Below, piece by piece: positions 1-8,296 of a DNA stretch of 64,000 nucleotides. The notes beneath the pieces were generated by a model, which did no database searches, was not told where the DNA came from, and saw only the letters and a list, made by a program, of their open reading frames with translations. The first letter of the stretch is position 1. Each line of letters opens with the position of its first letter. The translations under genes were made by a program, and so were the position numbers. Origin of the DNA: Gallionellales bacterium 39-52-133 (lineage in GTDB: Bacteria > Pseudomonadota > Gammaproteobacteria > Burkholderiales > Gallionellaceae); contig NCJL01000004.1 of the NCBI GenBank assembly GCA_002278935.1, positions 310,001-374,000 of the forward strand. Direction: 5' to 3'.

Positions 1-556
1 GATGAATATATTGCTGTTGCAAAACCGCACGCTGTTTATTTGCGATACGCATATCAACCTCGATCCCACCGCCGAACAGCTGGCGGAAATGACGCTGCTG
101 GCGGCAGAAGAAGTGCGGCGCTTCGGCATCGTGCCCAGGGTAGCCCTGTTGTCGCATTCCAGTTTTGGCAGTTTTGACAATGCGTCGGCCTGCAAGATGA
201 AACGTGCGCGCGAATTGCTGGAGCAGATGGCACCGACGCTGGAGGTGGAAGGCGAGATGCACGGTGATGCGGCCATGTCCGAAAAACTGCGCCTGCAGAT
301 ATTTCCCGATTCGCGCCTGAAGGGCGAGGCCAACCTGCTGATCATGCCCAATCTGGATGCGGCGAATATTTCCTTCAATCTGCTGAAGATGATTGCCGGT
401 GATGGGATTACAATCGGCCCCGTGCTACTGGGCGCGGCAAAATCGATACATATATTGACCCCCACCGCGACCGTGAGACGGATTGTGAATATGAGTGCGC
501 TGGCGGTGGCGGGTGTAGAGGTGCGCCAGGAAAGTGTTGCCCGGCCGACGTTTTGA
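1..556 (+). CDS. maeB: NADP-dependent malic enzyme MaeB, C-terminal part (partial)
   Basis: This is the 3' end of a gene that enters from the left edge. The 184 visible residues look like the phosphotransacetylase-like domain fused to the C-terminus of MaeB-type malic enzymes, which convert malate to pyruvate and CO2 with NADP. Recognisable stretches are RVALLSHSSFGS, GEMHGDAAMSE, ANLLIMPNLDAANI and the closing GPVLLG...VRRIVNMSALA. The ATG at position 2 is an internal methionine, not a start; the catalytic malic domain lies outside the window. A stand-alone phosphotransacetylase (Pta) is the alternative, but the RVALLSHSSFG segment is typical of MaeB. Confidence 0.85.
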   Translation, partial: MNILLLQNRTLFICDTHINLDPTAEQLAEMTLLAAEEVRRFGIVPRVALLSHSSFGSFDNASACKMKRARELLEQMAPTLEVEGEMHGDAAMSEKLRLQIFPDSRLKGEANLLIMPNLDAANISFNLLKMIAGDGITIGPVLLGAAKSIHILTPTATVRRIVNMSALAVAGVEVRQESVARPTF

Positions 557-563
557 TTACCTG

Positions 564-592
564 TATAAGTATTTGATTTTATTGAATATTTT
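564..592 (-). repeat. AT-rich IHF-like dispersed element, copy 1
   Basis: On the minus strand this 29-bp segment contains AATCAAATACTTA, a perfect match to the IHF consensus WATCAANNNNTTR, preceded by the AT tract AATATTCAATAA. It is identical over 29 bp to the copy at 46744-46772. It sits between maeB and the small ORF at 664. Confidence 0.65.
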
Positions 593-663
593 GTAATTAT
601 GGCTACGGTAAGGAAGTCGCTGACATGGGCTTGTATTAAAAATTTTATTAAAAAGGAAAAGCG

Positions 664-915
664 ATGCCGGATCAATTAAACAAACAGGAAATAGCAATGT
701 TGCGCGAGGAGCTGGAAATGCTGATGGCCGAGCGCGGCAGTTTGTTGAAAGTAGTGGGTGCCGCCGCGGTACTGATGGCAAATACCGATGGCCGTGATCT
801 GCCTGCGGAGGCGGCGGAGGCGGCTGAAATGCTGTCCAGGCTGGTCAATGCCCTGCCTGAAGAATCATTGAAGGAAGCGCTGGATAGCGTGCATGCAGGA
901 TTAAGCGCAGCTTGA
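664..915 (+). CDS. Small protein of unknown function (83 aa)
   Basis: I do not recognise this protein. It is short, acidic and probably all helical: an N-terminal charged helix (LREELEMLMAERG), a small apolar Ala/Val segment around residues 27-38, and an Ala/Glu-rich C-terminal helix. It has no signal peptide and no cysteines. A purine-rich AAAAAGGAAAAGCG precedes the ATG at good spacing, which supports real translation. It stands alone between maeB and the patatin gene, 27 nt upstream of the latter, and could be co-transcribed with it. Confidence 0.65.
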   Translation: MPDQLNKQEIAMLREELEMLMAERGSLLKVVGAAAVLMANTDGRDLPAEAAEAAEMLSRLVNALPEESLKEALDSVHAGLSAA

Positions 916-942
916 TTGCCGATTTAATCACGGAGTGATTTT

Positions 943-2115
943 ATGGATGTGCCGCAAAAGACAGGCTTGATTCTGACGGGGGGGGGCGCGCGAGCGGCCT
1001 ATCAGGTGGGAGTGCTGAAGGCGCTGGCTGAAATTCTGCCGCGCCGCACCCAGAATCCTTTTCCAATTATCTGCGGCACATCGGCAGGTGCCTTCAATGC
1101 GGTTACGCTGGCGGTTTATGCCCAAAGTTTTCGCCTGGGCGCGCAATACCTGGAAAAAATGTGGAAAAATTTTACCGCACACGATATCTACCGTGCCGAC
1201 GCGCTGGGTGTTTTCAACAACACGATGCGCTGGCTTTCCGGCCTGCTCCTGAACGCACTCGGCATCAATAAACTGAATCATGTGTCGCTGCTGGATAGCA
1301 GCCCGCTGGCTGCCTTGCTCGACAGGGCAATGCCGAGCGAGAAAATTCAGGAAAATATTGATTTGGGTGTGCTGCATGCGCTGAGTATTTCCGCATCGGG
1401 CTATGGCACGGGTCATTCGGTCAATTTTTTTCAGAGCGCGCCCGGCGTGCAGCCATGGAAGCGTGCTCGCCGGCTGGGCTTGCCAACCAATATTGAGGCC
1501 AAACATATATTGGCATCATCCGCCATCCCGTTTATTTTCCCTGCGGTGCGCATCAATCGCGAGTATTTTGGCGACGGCTCCATGCGCCAGATCGCGCCGG
1601 TCAGCCCCGCCTTGCACCTGGGTGCGGTGCGGGTACTGGTGATAGGCACAGGGCAGGTCAGTGAAGATCAGGCCGGACGCAGCAAAGTTGACGATTATCC
1701 CTCGCTGGCAAAAATTGCCGGGCATGCGATGGACAGTATCTTTCTCGACAGCCTCGAAGTTGATATTGAACGCCTCAACCGCATTAACAAGACCATAGAT
1801 CTTGTCTCGCCGGAAGTGCGCCAGCATTTGTGTCTGCACCATATAGATGTACTGCAGATATCTCCCAGCCAGTCGATCGAGAAAATCGCCGGACGATATG
1901 CAAAGCAGTTGCCCTTTCCGATTCGCCTGTTGCTGAGAAGTGTCGGTGCAATGCGTCGCAACGCCTCCAATCTGGTGAGTTACCTGCTGTTTGAAAAAGA
2001 TTTTTGCCGCGCGCTGATTGATCTCGGCTATCAGGATGCAATGAACCGCAAGGACGAGATCGTGGCATTCCTCGGCATATCGGCTGAGAGCATGGCAGAT
2101 GAATCGGCATCATGA
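943..2115 (+). CDS. Patatin-like phospholipase family protein
   Basis: Predicted serine lipid acyl hydrolase with a Ser-Asp dyad. The glycine-rich oxyanion loop GGGARAAYQVG is at residues 13-23, the nucleophile elbow GTSAG at 45-49 (Ser47), and the DGS motif at 211-213 (Asp211), so both catalytic residues are present. No signal peptide is visible, which suggests a cytoplasmic enzyme. The start is supported by CGGAGTG upstream of the ATG. The stop overlaps the birA start (ATGA), so it is the first gene of a translationally coupled run with birA, coaX and the SPOR gene. The substrate is unknown. Confidence 0.9.
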   Translation: MDVPQKTGLILTGGGARAAYQVGVLKALAEILPRRTQNPFPIICGTSAGAFNAVTLAVYAQSFRLGAQYLEKMWKNFTAHDIYRADALGVFNNTMRWLSGLLLNALGINKLNHVSLLDSSPLAALLDRAMPSEKIQENIDLGVLHALSISASGYGTGHSVNFFQSAPGVQPWKRARRLGLPTNIEAKHILASSAIPFIFPAVRINREYFGDGSMRQIAPVSPALHLGAVRVLVIGTGQVSEDQAGRSKVDDYPSLAKIAGHAMDSIFLDSLEVDIERLNRINKTIDLVSPEVRQHLCLHHIDVLQISPSQSIEKIAGRYAKQLPFPIRLLLRSVGAMRRNASNLVSYLLFEKDFCRALIDLGYQDAMNRKDEIVAFLGISAESMADESAS

Positions 2116-3149
2116 GCGAGTGCTACGCAATGAACACGGCACCCAAACCGCTCACGCTTGCATTGTTAAGACTGCTGGCGGACGGTAAATTCCATTCCGG
2201 TGAAATATTGGCGCAGCGCATGGGCGTGTCCCGCGCCAGCGTTAACAATGCCTTGCATGGCATCGAGCAATACGGACTGACCCTGTACAGCGTGCGCGGT
2301 CGCGGCTATTGTCTGAGCAAGCCGCCACAGTGGCTGGATGAGGCGCAGGTGTATGCGGCGCTCGCGGCGCAAGCGGGTGATTTTCAGCTTGAGGTTCTGG
2401 ATAGTGCCGCTTCAAGCAACACCCTGTTGCTGCAGCGTGCCTCGCAGCATGCGCCCAGTGGCAGCGTGCTCGCGGTGGAGTGGCAAAGCGGCGGACGCGG
2501 CAGGCTGGGAAGGACGTGGCATTCAGGCTTGGGTAATGCATTGACATTTTCTTTGCTGTGGCGTTTTGAGTGCGGCCTGTCGGGTCTTTCCGGCCTGAGT
2601 CTCGCCACGGGTGTGGCGCTGATGCGCGCCCTGCAGTCGGTGGGTGTGAACGGTGCTCGGCTTAAATGGCCCAATGATGTGCTCGGCGCGGGCGGTAAAA
2701 TAGCCGGCATCCTGATCGAGGCGCAGGGCGATATGCTGGGGCCGAGCGCGGTGGTAATCGGCATCGGCATCAATCTCACGCTGCCGCAGCAGGTGTTGCA
2801 GCAGATAGACCAGCCGGTAAGCGATCTGTCGCAAATTGCCACAGAGCTGCCGGATCGAAATGTGTTGCTGGCAACCCTGTTGCGCGAGCTGGCAAAAGTA
2901 TTGCAAGAATTTTCTGCAAAGGGTTTTGCAGGTTTGCGCGAAGAATGGGAAAACGCTCACCTGTACCAGAATAAACCGGTGCAATTATTGTTGCCGGACG
3001 GGACAGTTGTTCACGGCATTGTGCGCGGAGTGAATCAGGATGGCGCACTGCTGGCAGAGATCGAATCTGCTGCAGGCATCCAGCCGGAAATGCGTGTTTT
3101 TCATGCGGGTGAAATCAGCCTGAGGGGTAATCATCATGCTGCTGATTGA
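2112..3149 (+). CDS. birA: Biotin--[acetyl-CoA carboxylase] ligase / biotin repressor BirA
   Basis: Attaches biotin to the carboxyl-carrier protein AccB via biotinyl-5'-AMP. Residues 12-68 form a winged helix-turn-helix (SGEILAQRMGVSRASVNNAL), so this is the bifunctional class that can also repress biotin genes. The catalytic domain shows GGRGRLGR (127-134), the biotinyl-AMP loop, KWPNDV (185-190) and GGKIAGIL (194-201), followed by the small C-terminal SH3-like domain. A second in-frame ATG at 2130 would drop six residues. The gene overlaps the patatin stop by 4 nt and the coaX start by 14 nt. Confidence 0.95.
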   Translation: MSECYAMNTAPKPLTLALLRLLADGKFHSGEILAQRMGVSRASVNNALHGIEQYGLTLYSVRGRGYCLSKPPQWLDEAQVYAALAAQAGDFQLEVLDSAASSNTLLLQRASQHAPSGSVLAVEWQSGGRGRLGRTWHSGLGNALTFSLLWRFECGLSGLSGLSLATGVALMRALQSVGVNGARLKWPNDVLGAGGKIAGILIEAQGDMLGPSAVVIGIGINLTLPQQVLQQIDQPVSDLSQIATELPDRNVLLATLLRELAKVLQEFSAKGFAGLREEWENAHLYQNKPVQLLLPDGTVVHGIVRGVNQDGALLAEIESAAGIQPEMRVFHAGEISLRGNHHAAD

Positions 3150-3912
3150 TGCGGGCAATAGCCGTTGCAAATGGGCATGGGCAGAAAATGGAATATGGCT
3201 GCGGCAGGGGGTGCTCGACAATGCGGACAGTGATGCCTGGCTGGAACTGAAAAATACTTTTTCAAAACTTGCTGCACCGCAGAAAATCCTGATCTCCAAT
3301 GTGGCGGGTGCGCAGATGGAGCAACGTTTGCGCGCGCTTTGCGCAATCTGGAACAGTCCTGTGCAGTTGATTTCGGCCCGGGGCGCTCAGTGCGGCGTGC
3401 GCAATCTGTACGAGCATCCGGCGCAACTCGGCAGTGACCGCTGGGCCGCGCTGATAGCGGGCTGGCAGCATGCGCGGCAAGCGTGTCTGGTGGTCAGCTG
3501 CGGCACCGCGACCACGGTGGATGCGCTGTCGGGCAAGGGCGACTTTGTCGGAGGCCTGATTCTGCCCGGCATAGCATTAATGCAGCGCAGTTTGCTGGCC
3601 GGCACCGCGCAACTTGCGCATGAAGAAAACAAATCGCAAGGTGGCAGTGTGCATGATTTTCCGCTAAACACGCGGGATGCAATCCTGAGTGGCGCAATGC
3701 GCGCAACGATCGCGGCGATACAGTATCAATACCGCCTGCTGGAAGCCCGGCAGCAGCGCGTGCAATGTCTGTTGACGGGTGGCGCCGCCAGTTACCTGAT
3801 GCCCCACCTTGGGCTGGCGGCAGAACAGGTGGATAATCTGGTATTGCACGGCCTGCAATTGATCGGGCAGGATTGTTTAAATATGACAGGAAAAGAAACG
3901 GTGGCGAGATGA
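3136..3912 (+). CDS. coaX: Type III pantothenate kinase CoaX
   Basis: Phosphorylates pantothenate, the first step of coenzyme A synthesis; the type III enzyme is of the ASKHA fold and insensitive to CoA feedback. The N-terminal phosphate loop is LLIDAGNSRCKWA (residues 2-14), GSDRW is at 99-103, and the second phosphate motif SCGTATTVDA is at 121-130, followed by GGLILPG. The 258-aa length is normal. The birA-coaX order is common in betaproteobacteria. It overlaps birA by 14 nt, and its stop overlaps the ATG at 3909. Confidence 0.95.
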   Translation: MLLIDAGNSRCKWAWAENGIWLRQGVLDNADSDAWLELKNTFSKLAAPQKILISNVAGAQMEQRLRALCAIWNSPVQLISARGAQCGVRNLYEHPAQLGSDRWAALIAGWQHARQACLVVSCGTATTVDALSGKGDFVGGLILPGIALMQRSLLAGTAQLAHEENKSQGGSVHDFPLNTRDAILSGAMRATIAAIQYQYRLLEARQQRVQCLLTGGAASYLMPHLGLAAEQVDNLVLHGLQLIGQDCLNMTGKETVAR

Positions 3913-4709
3913 GGGTGTTATTTGTTTTATTGTTTTTGTTAACGGCAGGTTTTTTTGCGTTTATGCAATGGGGCGGCATGCTGACCGGCGCCCCAAAGAA
4001 TGGCCAGCAACAGGCAGCGCTGAACCCTGAGAAAATCAAGCTGCTGGACAGGTCACCTGCAAAGCAGATGGCCGCCTCCGCAGTGCTTCCTCTGCAATCC
4101 GCGCCAGTCCTCTCTGCAACGCTGGCAGCATCTGCGCCCGCGCCTGCAGTTGTAGCGCTGGCCTCGTCTGCGCCCGTCGTGACACAGGTCTCTGCACCGC
4201 CCGTGCCTGCTGTAAATGCAACGGCAGCGAAGGCTGTCGCCGTTAAAACCTGCATGGAGTGGGGCGAGTTCTCGGGAACCGACCTTGAGCGATCTGAAAA
4301 GGAACTGGCCGATTTGAAGTTGGGCAGCCAACTGGGCAGGCGTACCGTGGAATATGCAAGCGGGTATTGGGTCTATATTCCGCCCCTGTCCGGCAAAGAA
4401 GCGGTGAATAAAAAAATTGCGGAGATCAGGGCTGCAGGACTGAGTGACTTTTATGTGGTGAGGGATTCAAGGCAATGGTACAACGCAATTTCACTGGGCG
4501 TGTTTAAAACAGAAGAAGCCGCAAAAAGCTTTCAGGGTTTTGTTCATAAAAAGGGTTTGCGTACCGCGAAAGTCGGCGAACGAAAACGCAAGCTGAAATT
4601 TACAGTTTTTGTCATCAGTAATGTTGATGCAACACTTGCCGCGCGCCTGAGTGCATTGAGAAAGAATTTTGCACACAGCGAGCTGAAGAAGGTGCCATGT
4701 GCCGATTAA
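3909..4709 (+). CDS. SPOR domain-containing membrane protein
   Basis: Single-pass protein with an N-terminal membrane segment (VLFVLLFLLTAGFFAF), a long Ala/Pro/Val-rich periplasmic linker and a C-terminal SPOR-type domain (from about YWVYIPPLSG to the VGERK region). SPOR domains bind glycan strands lacking stem peptides, usually at division sites. The ATG at 3909 overlaps the coaX stop as ATGA and puts the membrane helix at the N-terminus; an upstream ATG at 3873 would lie inside coaX and is less likely. It is the last gene of the patatin-birA-coaX run. Its precise role in division or envelope maintenance is not shown by the sequence. Confidence 0.8.
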   Translation: MRVLFVLLFLLTAGFFAFMQWGGMLTGAPKNGQQQAALNPEKIKLLDRSPAKQMAASAVLPLQSAPVLSATLAASAPAPAVVALASSAPVVTQVSAPPVPAVNATAAKAVAVKTCMEWGEFSGTDLERSEKELADLKLGSQLGRRTVEYASGYWVYIPPLSGKEAVNKKIAEIRAAGLSDFYVVRDSRQWYNAISLGVFKTEEAAKSFQGFVHKKGLRTAKVGERKRKLKFTVFVISNVDATLAARLSALRKNFAHSELKKVPCAD

Positions 4710-4861
4710 TCAGGCTGTGCCATGAACTAAAGTAATTCGGTCAATAGCAAAGCTGATTGACAGACTAGGTGTAAATCAGGAAAATGCTGCCTCCTTAAGG
4801 TGCTGATCGAGACAACTGCCGGAAGCAAGGTGGTTTAAAACATCCGCATCAATATTTTTTG

Positions 4862-4938
4862 GGTGATATAGCTCAGGTGGTTAGAGCGCAGCACTCATAA
4901 CGCTGAGGTCGGTGGTTCAAATCCACCTATCACCACCA
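4862..4938 (+). tRNA. tRNA-Met (CAT), elongator type
   Basis: A 77-nt cloverleaf: acceptor GGTGATA pairs with TATCACC, then A and an encoded CCA. The D arm is GCTC...GAGC, the anticodon loop CTCATAA carries CAT, and the T arm is GGTGG TTCAAAT CCACC. The anticodon stem CAGCA/CGCTG has an A-C mismatch at the loop-closing pair. CAT could also be tRNA-Ile2 (lysidine-modified), but GCACTCATAA resembles elongator tRNA-Met. Confidence 0.92.
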
Positions 4939-4944
4939 ATACAA

Positions 4945-4972
4945 ATGGTTAGCCGCGCGGCTAGCCATTTTT
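4945..4972 (+). terminator. Rho-independent terminator after tRNA-Met
   Basis: ATGGTTAGCC and GGCTAGCCAT form a 10-bp stem with one wobble pair around a GCGC loop, followed at once by TTTT. It lies 6 nt after the CCA end of the tRNA. Confidence 0.85.
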
Positions 4973-5002
4973 CATATCGAATCCCGATAAACTGCCGGGT
5001 AT

Positions 5003-5030
5003 TTGTATATTATTAAATCAATGGCTTGCA
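5003..5030 (+). repeat. AT-rich IHF-like dispersed element, copy 2 (divergent)
   Basis: Contains AATCAATGGCTTG, a perfect WATCAANNNNTTR match, with the flanking CTTGCA shared with the copy at 29510. The upstream AT tract is more divergent and one base shorter than in other copies. It lies between the tRNA terminator and ybeY. Confidence 0.45.
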
Positions 5031-5165
5031 AGCAGGTGATTTATCGTAATAATTGTCGGCTAAACTGTTCTGCATGAATTTATGCGGAGTAGAAAGAACG
5101 AGCAACGGCGGTTTATCCTGCGCAGACGCGGGGATAACTGAACGTAATTACCGGATAGTATTTAC

Positions 5166-5615
5166 ATGAGCCAGCCCCATAAACTTTCGCTTTCGGTGCA
5201 ATATGCCAGCGGCGGCAAACAGTTGCCAACACGCCAGCAATTTCGCCGCTGGGTAAAAGCTGCCTTGCAACAGGATTTGCAGTGCACCCTGCGCGTGGTC
5301 GACGAGAGTGAAGGCCGCCAGTTGAATCGAGATTATCGCGGCAAGGATTATGCGACCAATGTGCTGACCTTCGTATATGCAGATACAGTCCCCCTGTCTG
5401 GCGACATCGTGATATGCGTGCCGGTAGTGGAACGGGAATCCAGGGAACAGGGCAAGGAATTGCTGGCCCACTTTGCCCATATGACACTGCACAGTGTGCT
5501 GCATTTACAGGGCTATGATCATGAAAATGAAGCCGAAGCAGGCAGGATGGAGGCCTTGGAAACTGCGTTAATGGCCAAATTAGGGTATCCTGCACCCTAC
5601 GTTGTAAACAATTGA
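5166..5615 (+). CDS. ybeY: Endoribonuclease / rRNA maturation factor YbeY
   Basis: Zinc-dependent single-strand RNase involved in 16S rRNA 3'-end maturation and 70S quality control. The diagnostic zinc motif HxxxHxxxxxH is present as HSVLHLQGYDH, with His109, His113 and His119. The 149-aa length is usual. It is followed after 7 nt by corC, the conserved ybeY-corC order; the phoH-like gene that often precedes it is absent here and replaced by the tRNA. The ATG at 5166 lacks a strong Shine-Dalgarno sequence. Confidence 0.95.
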   Translation: MSQPHKLSLSVQYASGGKQLPTRQQFRRWVKAALQQDLQCTLRVVDESEGRQLNRDYRGKDYATNVLTFVYADTVPLSGDIVICVPVVERESREQGKELLAHFAHMTLHSVLHLQGYDHENEAEAGRMEALETALMAKLGYPAPYVVNN

Positions 5616-5622
5616 AATTTAA

Positions 5623-6465
5623 ATGGACGCCCCAGAAAGTACGAAACCCGGTTTACTAGAACGCCTTTCCTCGCTGCTGCTGCGCGAACCTGAAGACCGC
5701 GAACAACTCATTTCCCTGCTGCACTCTGCCTACGAACGCAACCTGCTGGATGCGGAAGCCCTTGCCATGATGGAAGGCGTGATTCAGGTATCCGAGCAAC
5801 GGGTGCGCGAAATCATGCTGCCACGCGCGCAAATGGATGTCATCGATATCAGCGAACCTCCCGAAAAATTTATTCCCTTTGTCATCGAGACCGCGCACTC
5901 GCGCTTTCCGGTGATTGACGGCAACAAAGACAATATTATTGGAATTCTGCTGGCAAAGGACTTGCTGCGCTATTACGCGGGAGAAGAATTTGAAGTGCGC
6001 GACATGTTGCGTCCTGCAGTCTTTGTACCGGAGTCCAAAAGACTTAATGTGTTGCTGCGCGACTTCCGCAGCAACCGCAACCACATTGCACTGGTAGTGG
6101 ATGAATACGGCGGTGTCTGCGGCATGGTAACGATTGAGGATGTACTGGAGCAAATCGTCGGCGAAATCGAGGATGAATATGATTTTGACGAGGATGAGGA
6201 TAATATTATTGCCGTTGGCAAAGGCAGCTGGCGCATCAAGGCGGCAACCGAAATAGAGGATTTCAATACCGAACTCGGCTGTGATTTCAGCGATGAAGAA
6301 TACGATACGGTTGGCGGTCTGGTGCTCAAGGCCGCCGGTCAGCTGCCCAAGCGCGGCGAGCGCATCACCATCGACAACATGATTTTCACCGTGCTGCGGG
6401 TGGATAGCAGGCGTCTGTATTCACTGTTGGTGGAACGCAAGCCGGAGGAAATAGAAGAAGAATGA
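5623..6465 (+). CDS. corC: CorC/HlyC-family CBS-domain protein (Mg/Co efflux factor type)
   Basis: Cytosolic protein with two CBS domains (about residues 60-185, containing HSRFPVIDG and LVVDEYGGVCGMVTIEDVLEQIVGEI) and a C-terminal CorC_HlyC transporter-associated domain (about 200-275). There is no membrane domain, unlike the longer paralogue at 35650. Members are linked to magnesium and cobalt homeostasis. It lies 7 nt after ybeY and is surely co-transcribed. Metal binding itself cannot be judged from the sequence. The usual downstream partner lnt is not adjacent here but lies at 21674. Confidence 0.9.
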   Translation: MDAPESTKPGLLERLSSLLLREPEDREQLISLLHSAYERNLLDAEALAMMEGVIQVSEQRVREIMLPRAQMDVIDISEPPEKFIPFVIETAHSRFPVIDGNKDNIIGILLAKDLLRYYAGEEFEVRDMLRPAVFVPESKRLNVLLRDFRSNRNHIALVVDEYGGVCGMVTIEDVLEQIVGEIEDEYDFDEDEDNIIAVGKGSWRIKAATEIEDFNTELGCDFSDEEYDTVGGLVLKAAGQLPKRGERITIDNMIFTVLRVDSRRLYSLLVERKPEEIEEE

Positions 6466-6524
6466 TGTGATGCAGGTGCTCCGTGCATAACCAGGCACAG
6501 GCCGAATAATCACAGAAAAAACAG

Positions 6525-6650
6525 TTGTCCACAGATTTCACAGATTTCCACTGATTAAACGAAAAATTGCCTTGTTTATTATTTACACTTTTTGAGTGAT
6601 ACTGAAATTGTTGATAACCACATGAAAATCTGTGGAATCCGTGGATGTCA
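6525..6650. repeat. CCACAGATT inverted-end element, copy 1
   Basis: The left end TTGTCCACAGATTTCACAG is mirrored by AATCTGTGGAATCCGTGGAT on the right. The interior (ATTGCCTTGTTT ... GATAACCACATGAAA) is clearly related to that of the copy at 38388-38577. It fills most of the gap between corC and the convergent rluF-like gene. Confidence 0.6.
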
Positions 6651-6669
6651 TTGAAGTTTTTAGAATGGT

Positions 6670-7401
6670 TTAAAACTGCTCGTCCTGACGCAGATAGCGC
6701 CACTGGCCGACAGGCAGATCTCCCAGTTTGATCTTGCCTATTCTTACCCGTTTTAATCCCGTTACTTTCAGACCAACCAGTTCACACATGCGCCGAATCT
6801 GGCGCTTCTTGCCTTCGCGCAGAATGAAACGCAATTGGTCTTCGTTTTGCCAGCTCACCTTGGCCGGCTTCAGTTTCTGTCCGTCCAGCGACAGGCCGTG
6901 ACAGAGCATGTTGAGTCCGTTGCCGTTCATTTTCCCGGTCACGCGCACCAGGTATTCCTTGTCAATTTCCGAATTTTCGCCCACCAGCTGTTTGGCCACG
7001 CGGCCATCCTGGGTGAATACCAGCAGGCCCTGCGAATCGATATCCAGACGACCGGCTGGCGCAATGCCTTTAAGGTGTCCGGGATGGAAGCGTATCGGAT
7101 AGCTGTCACCGGACCAGCGTGAGGCTGCGTTGACCAGTGTGATGGCGGGTTGGTAACCATCCTCAGCCTGTCCGGAAACATAGGCTATCGGCTTGTTGAG
7201 CAAAATAGTAACCTGGGTTTGCTGTTGTTCGGAAGCGGCACGGTTGAGTGTGATTTTTTGCGTGGGGAAAATTTTGAGGCCGAGCTCGTTGACCGGCTGG
7301 CCATCCACCAGCACCCAGCCGCGCTCGATGTAGACATCGGCCTCGCGGCGTGAGCAGAAGCCCTGTTCGGACATAAGTTTTGAGAGGCGAATTTTTTCCA
7401 T
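6670..7401 (-). CDS. rluF: 23S rRNA pseudouridine synthase, RluF-like
   Basis: RsuA/RluB/E/F-family pseudouridine synthase. It begins with an S4 RNA-binding domain ([25 protein letters not shown]) and carries the catalytic motif [15 protein letters not shown], whose Asp is the nucleophile, and the late [15 protein letters not shown] and LPVGQWRYL motifs. The S4 domain and the [11 protein letters not shown] and WRYL segments resemble E. coli RluF, which modifies U2604 of 23S rRNA, but RluB or RluE specificity cannot be excluded. It is monocistronic and flanked on both sides by CCACAGATT repeat elements (6525-6650 and 7431-7545). Confidence 0.8.
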   Translation of the reverse strand: MEKIRLSKLMSEQGFCSRREADVYIERGWVLVDGQPVNELGLKIFPTQKITLNRAASEQQQTQVTILLNKPIAYVSGQAEDGYQPAITLVNAASRWSGDSYPIRFHPGHLKGIAPAGRLDIDSQGLLVFTQDGRVAKQLVGENSEIDKEYLVRVTGKMNGNGLNMLCHGLSLDGQKLKPAKVSWQNEDQLRFILREGKKRQIRRMCELVGLKVTGLKRVRIGKIKLGDLPVGQWRYLRQDEQF

Positions 7402-7430
7402 GGTGGTGAGTTATATATATTGAGAATTGC

Positions 7431-7545
7431 ATTGTCCACAGATTGCACAGATTAAAATCAAATGCATTATTTCACCTTGGTGGCAACCTTAAAACCGGTT
7501 TAACTTGGCGAAAAATAAATAAAATTCTGTGTGAATCTGTGGGTA
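7431..7545. repeat. CCACAGATT inverted-end element, copy 2
   Basis: The left end ATTGTCCACAGATTGCACAG and right end AATTCTGTGTGAATCTGTGG form long inverted ends about 65 bp apart. It lies between the rluF-like gene and marC; the interior differs from copies 1 and 3. Confidence 0.55.
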
Positions 7546-7561
7546 AAAAGTTGTTAAAGAA

Positions 7562-8194
7562 TTAACCGAGTGCCGGAAACAGGCCGCGCATTCCGCTGGC
7601 GACGAATTCTACGGCAATTGCAGCGAGTATGAGGCCCATCAGGCGGGTAAATATATCGATACCCAGCGTGCCCATGCGCCGTTCGACCCAGGGCGCCGCC
7701 AGAAAGGTAAGCCAGACACTGAGGCTGAGCAGCGCAATAATCAGGCTCATGCTCAAATAGTGAGTGATTTCTGTGGCTTTGTGCGCATTCAGAATAACGG
7801 TACTGATCGATCCGGGCCCGGCCAGTAAAGGCGTGGACAGCGGCACGATGGCAAGCACTGATCTCGAATCGTCGGCAGACAGCCCCGATGTTTCCGGGGT
7901 CAATTGATGGACATTCCCATTCAACATTTTGAAAGCCATCACCATCAGCAAAATGCCGCCCGCCAGGCCCAGGGAATGAATACTGATGCCAAAGAAGGCA
8001 AGCAAAGACTCGCCGATCAGCAGCGCGGCCAGCAAAATAAGAAACACGGCGAGTGAGGCGATGCGCCCATTCCGGTTGCGCTGGCTGGCGGTCATGCCTG
8101 CAGTGAAGAGGATGATGACGGGTATGATGCCGATCGGATCCAGAATCGCGAACAGGCTGATAAATATCTTGGTGTATTCTGTGAATTCGAGCAT
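7562..8194 (-). CDS. MarC family integral membrane protein
   Basis: A 210-aa inner-membrane protein with about six hydrophobic helices. The N-terminal FAILDPIGIIPVIILFTAGM, the GISIHSLGLAGGILL segment and VPLSTPLLAGPGSISTVIL are characteristic of the MarC/UPF0056 family. The biochemical role is unknown; an early link to multiple antibiotic resistance was not upheld. It is read on its own strand next to the GGDEF-EAL gene and is separated from it by about 100 nt. Confidence 0.9.
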   Translation of the reverse strand: MLEFTEYTKIFISLFAILDPIGIIPVIILFTAGMTASQRNRNGRIASLAVFLILLAALLIGESLLAFFGISIHSLGLAGGILLMVMAFKMLNGNVHQLTPETSGLSADDSRSVLAIVPLSTPLLAGPGSISTVILNAHKATEITHYLSMSLIIALLSLSVWLTFLAAPWVERRMGTLGIDIFTRLMGLILAAIAVEFVASGMRGLFPALG

Positions 8195-8296
8195 GACTTG
8201 TCTGGTTAAGGAAATTGGGACTGGTTTTCTCGGTGCGTTGCCGGGTACAAGCGGGCTGAAATTTGTCCGGGGTTGATGGCGCGAAATCCTCTTTGC

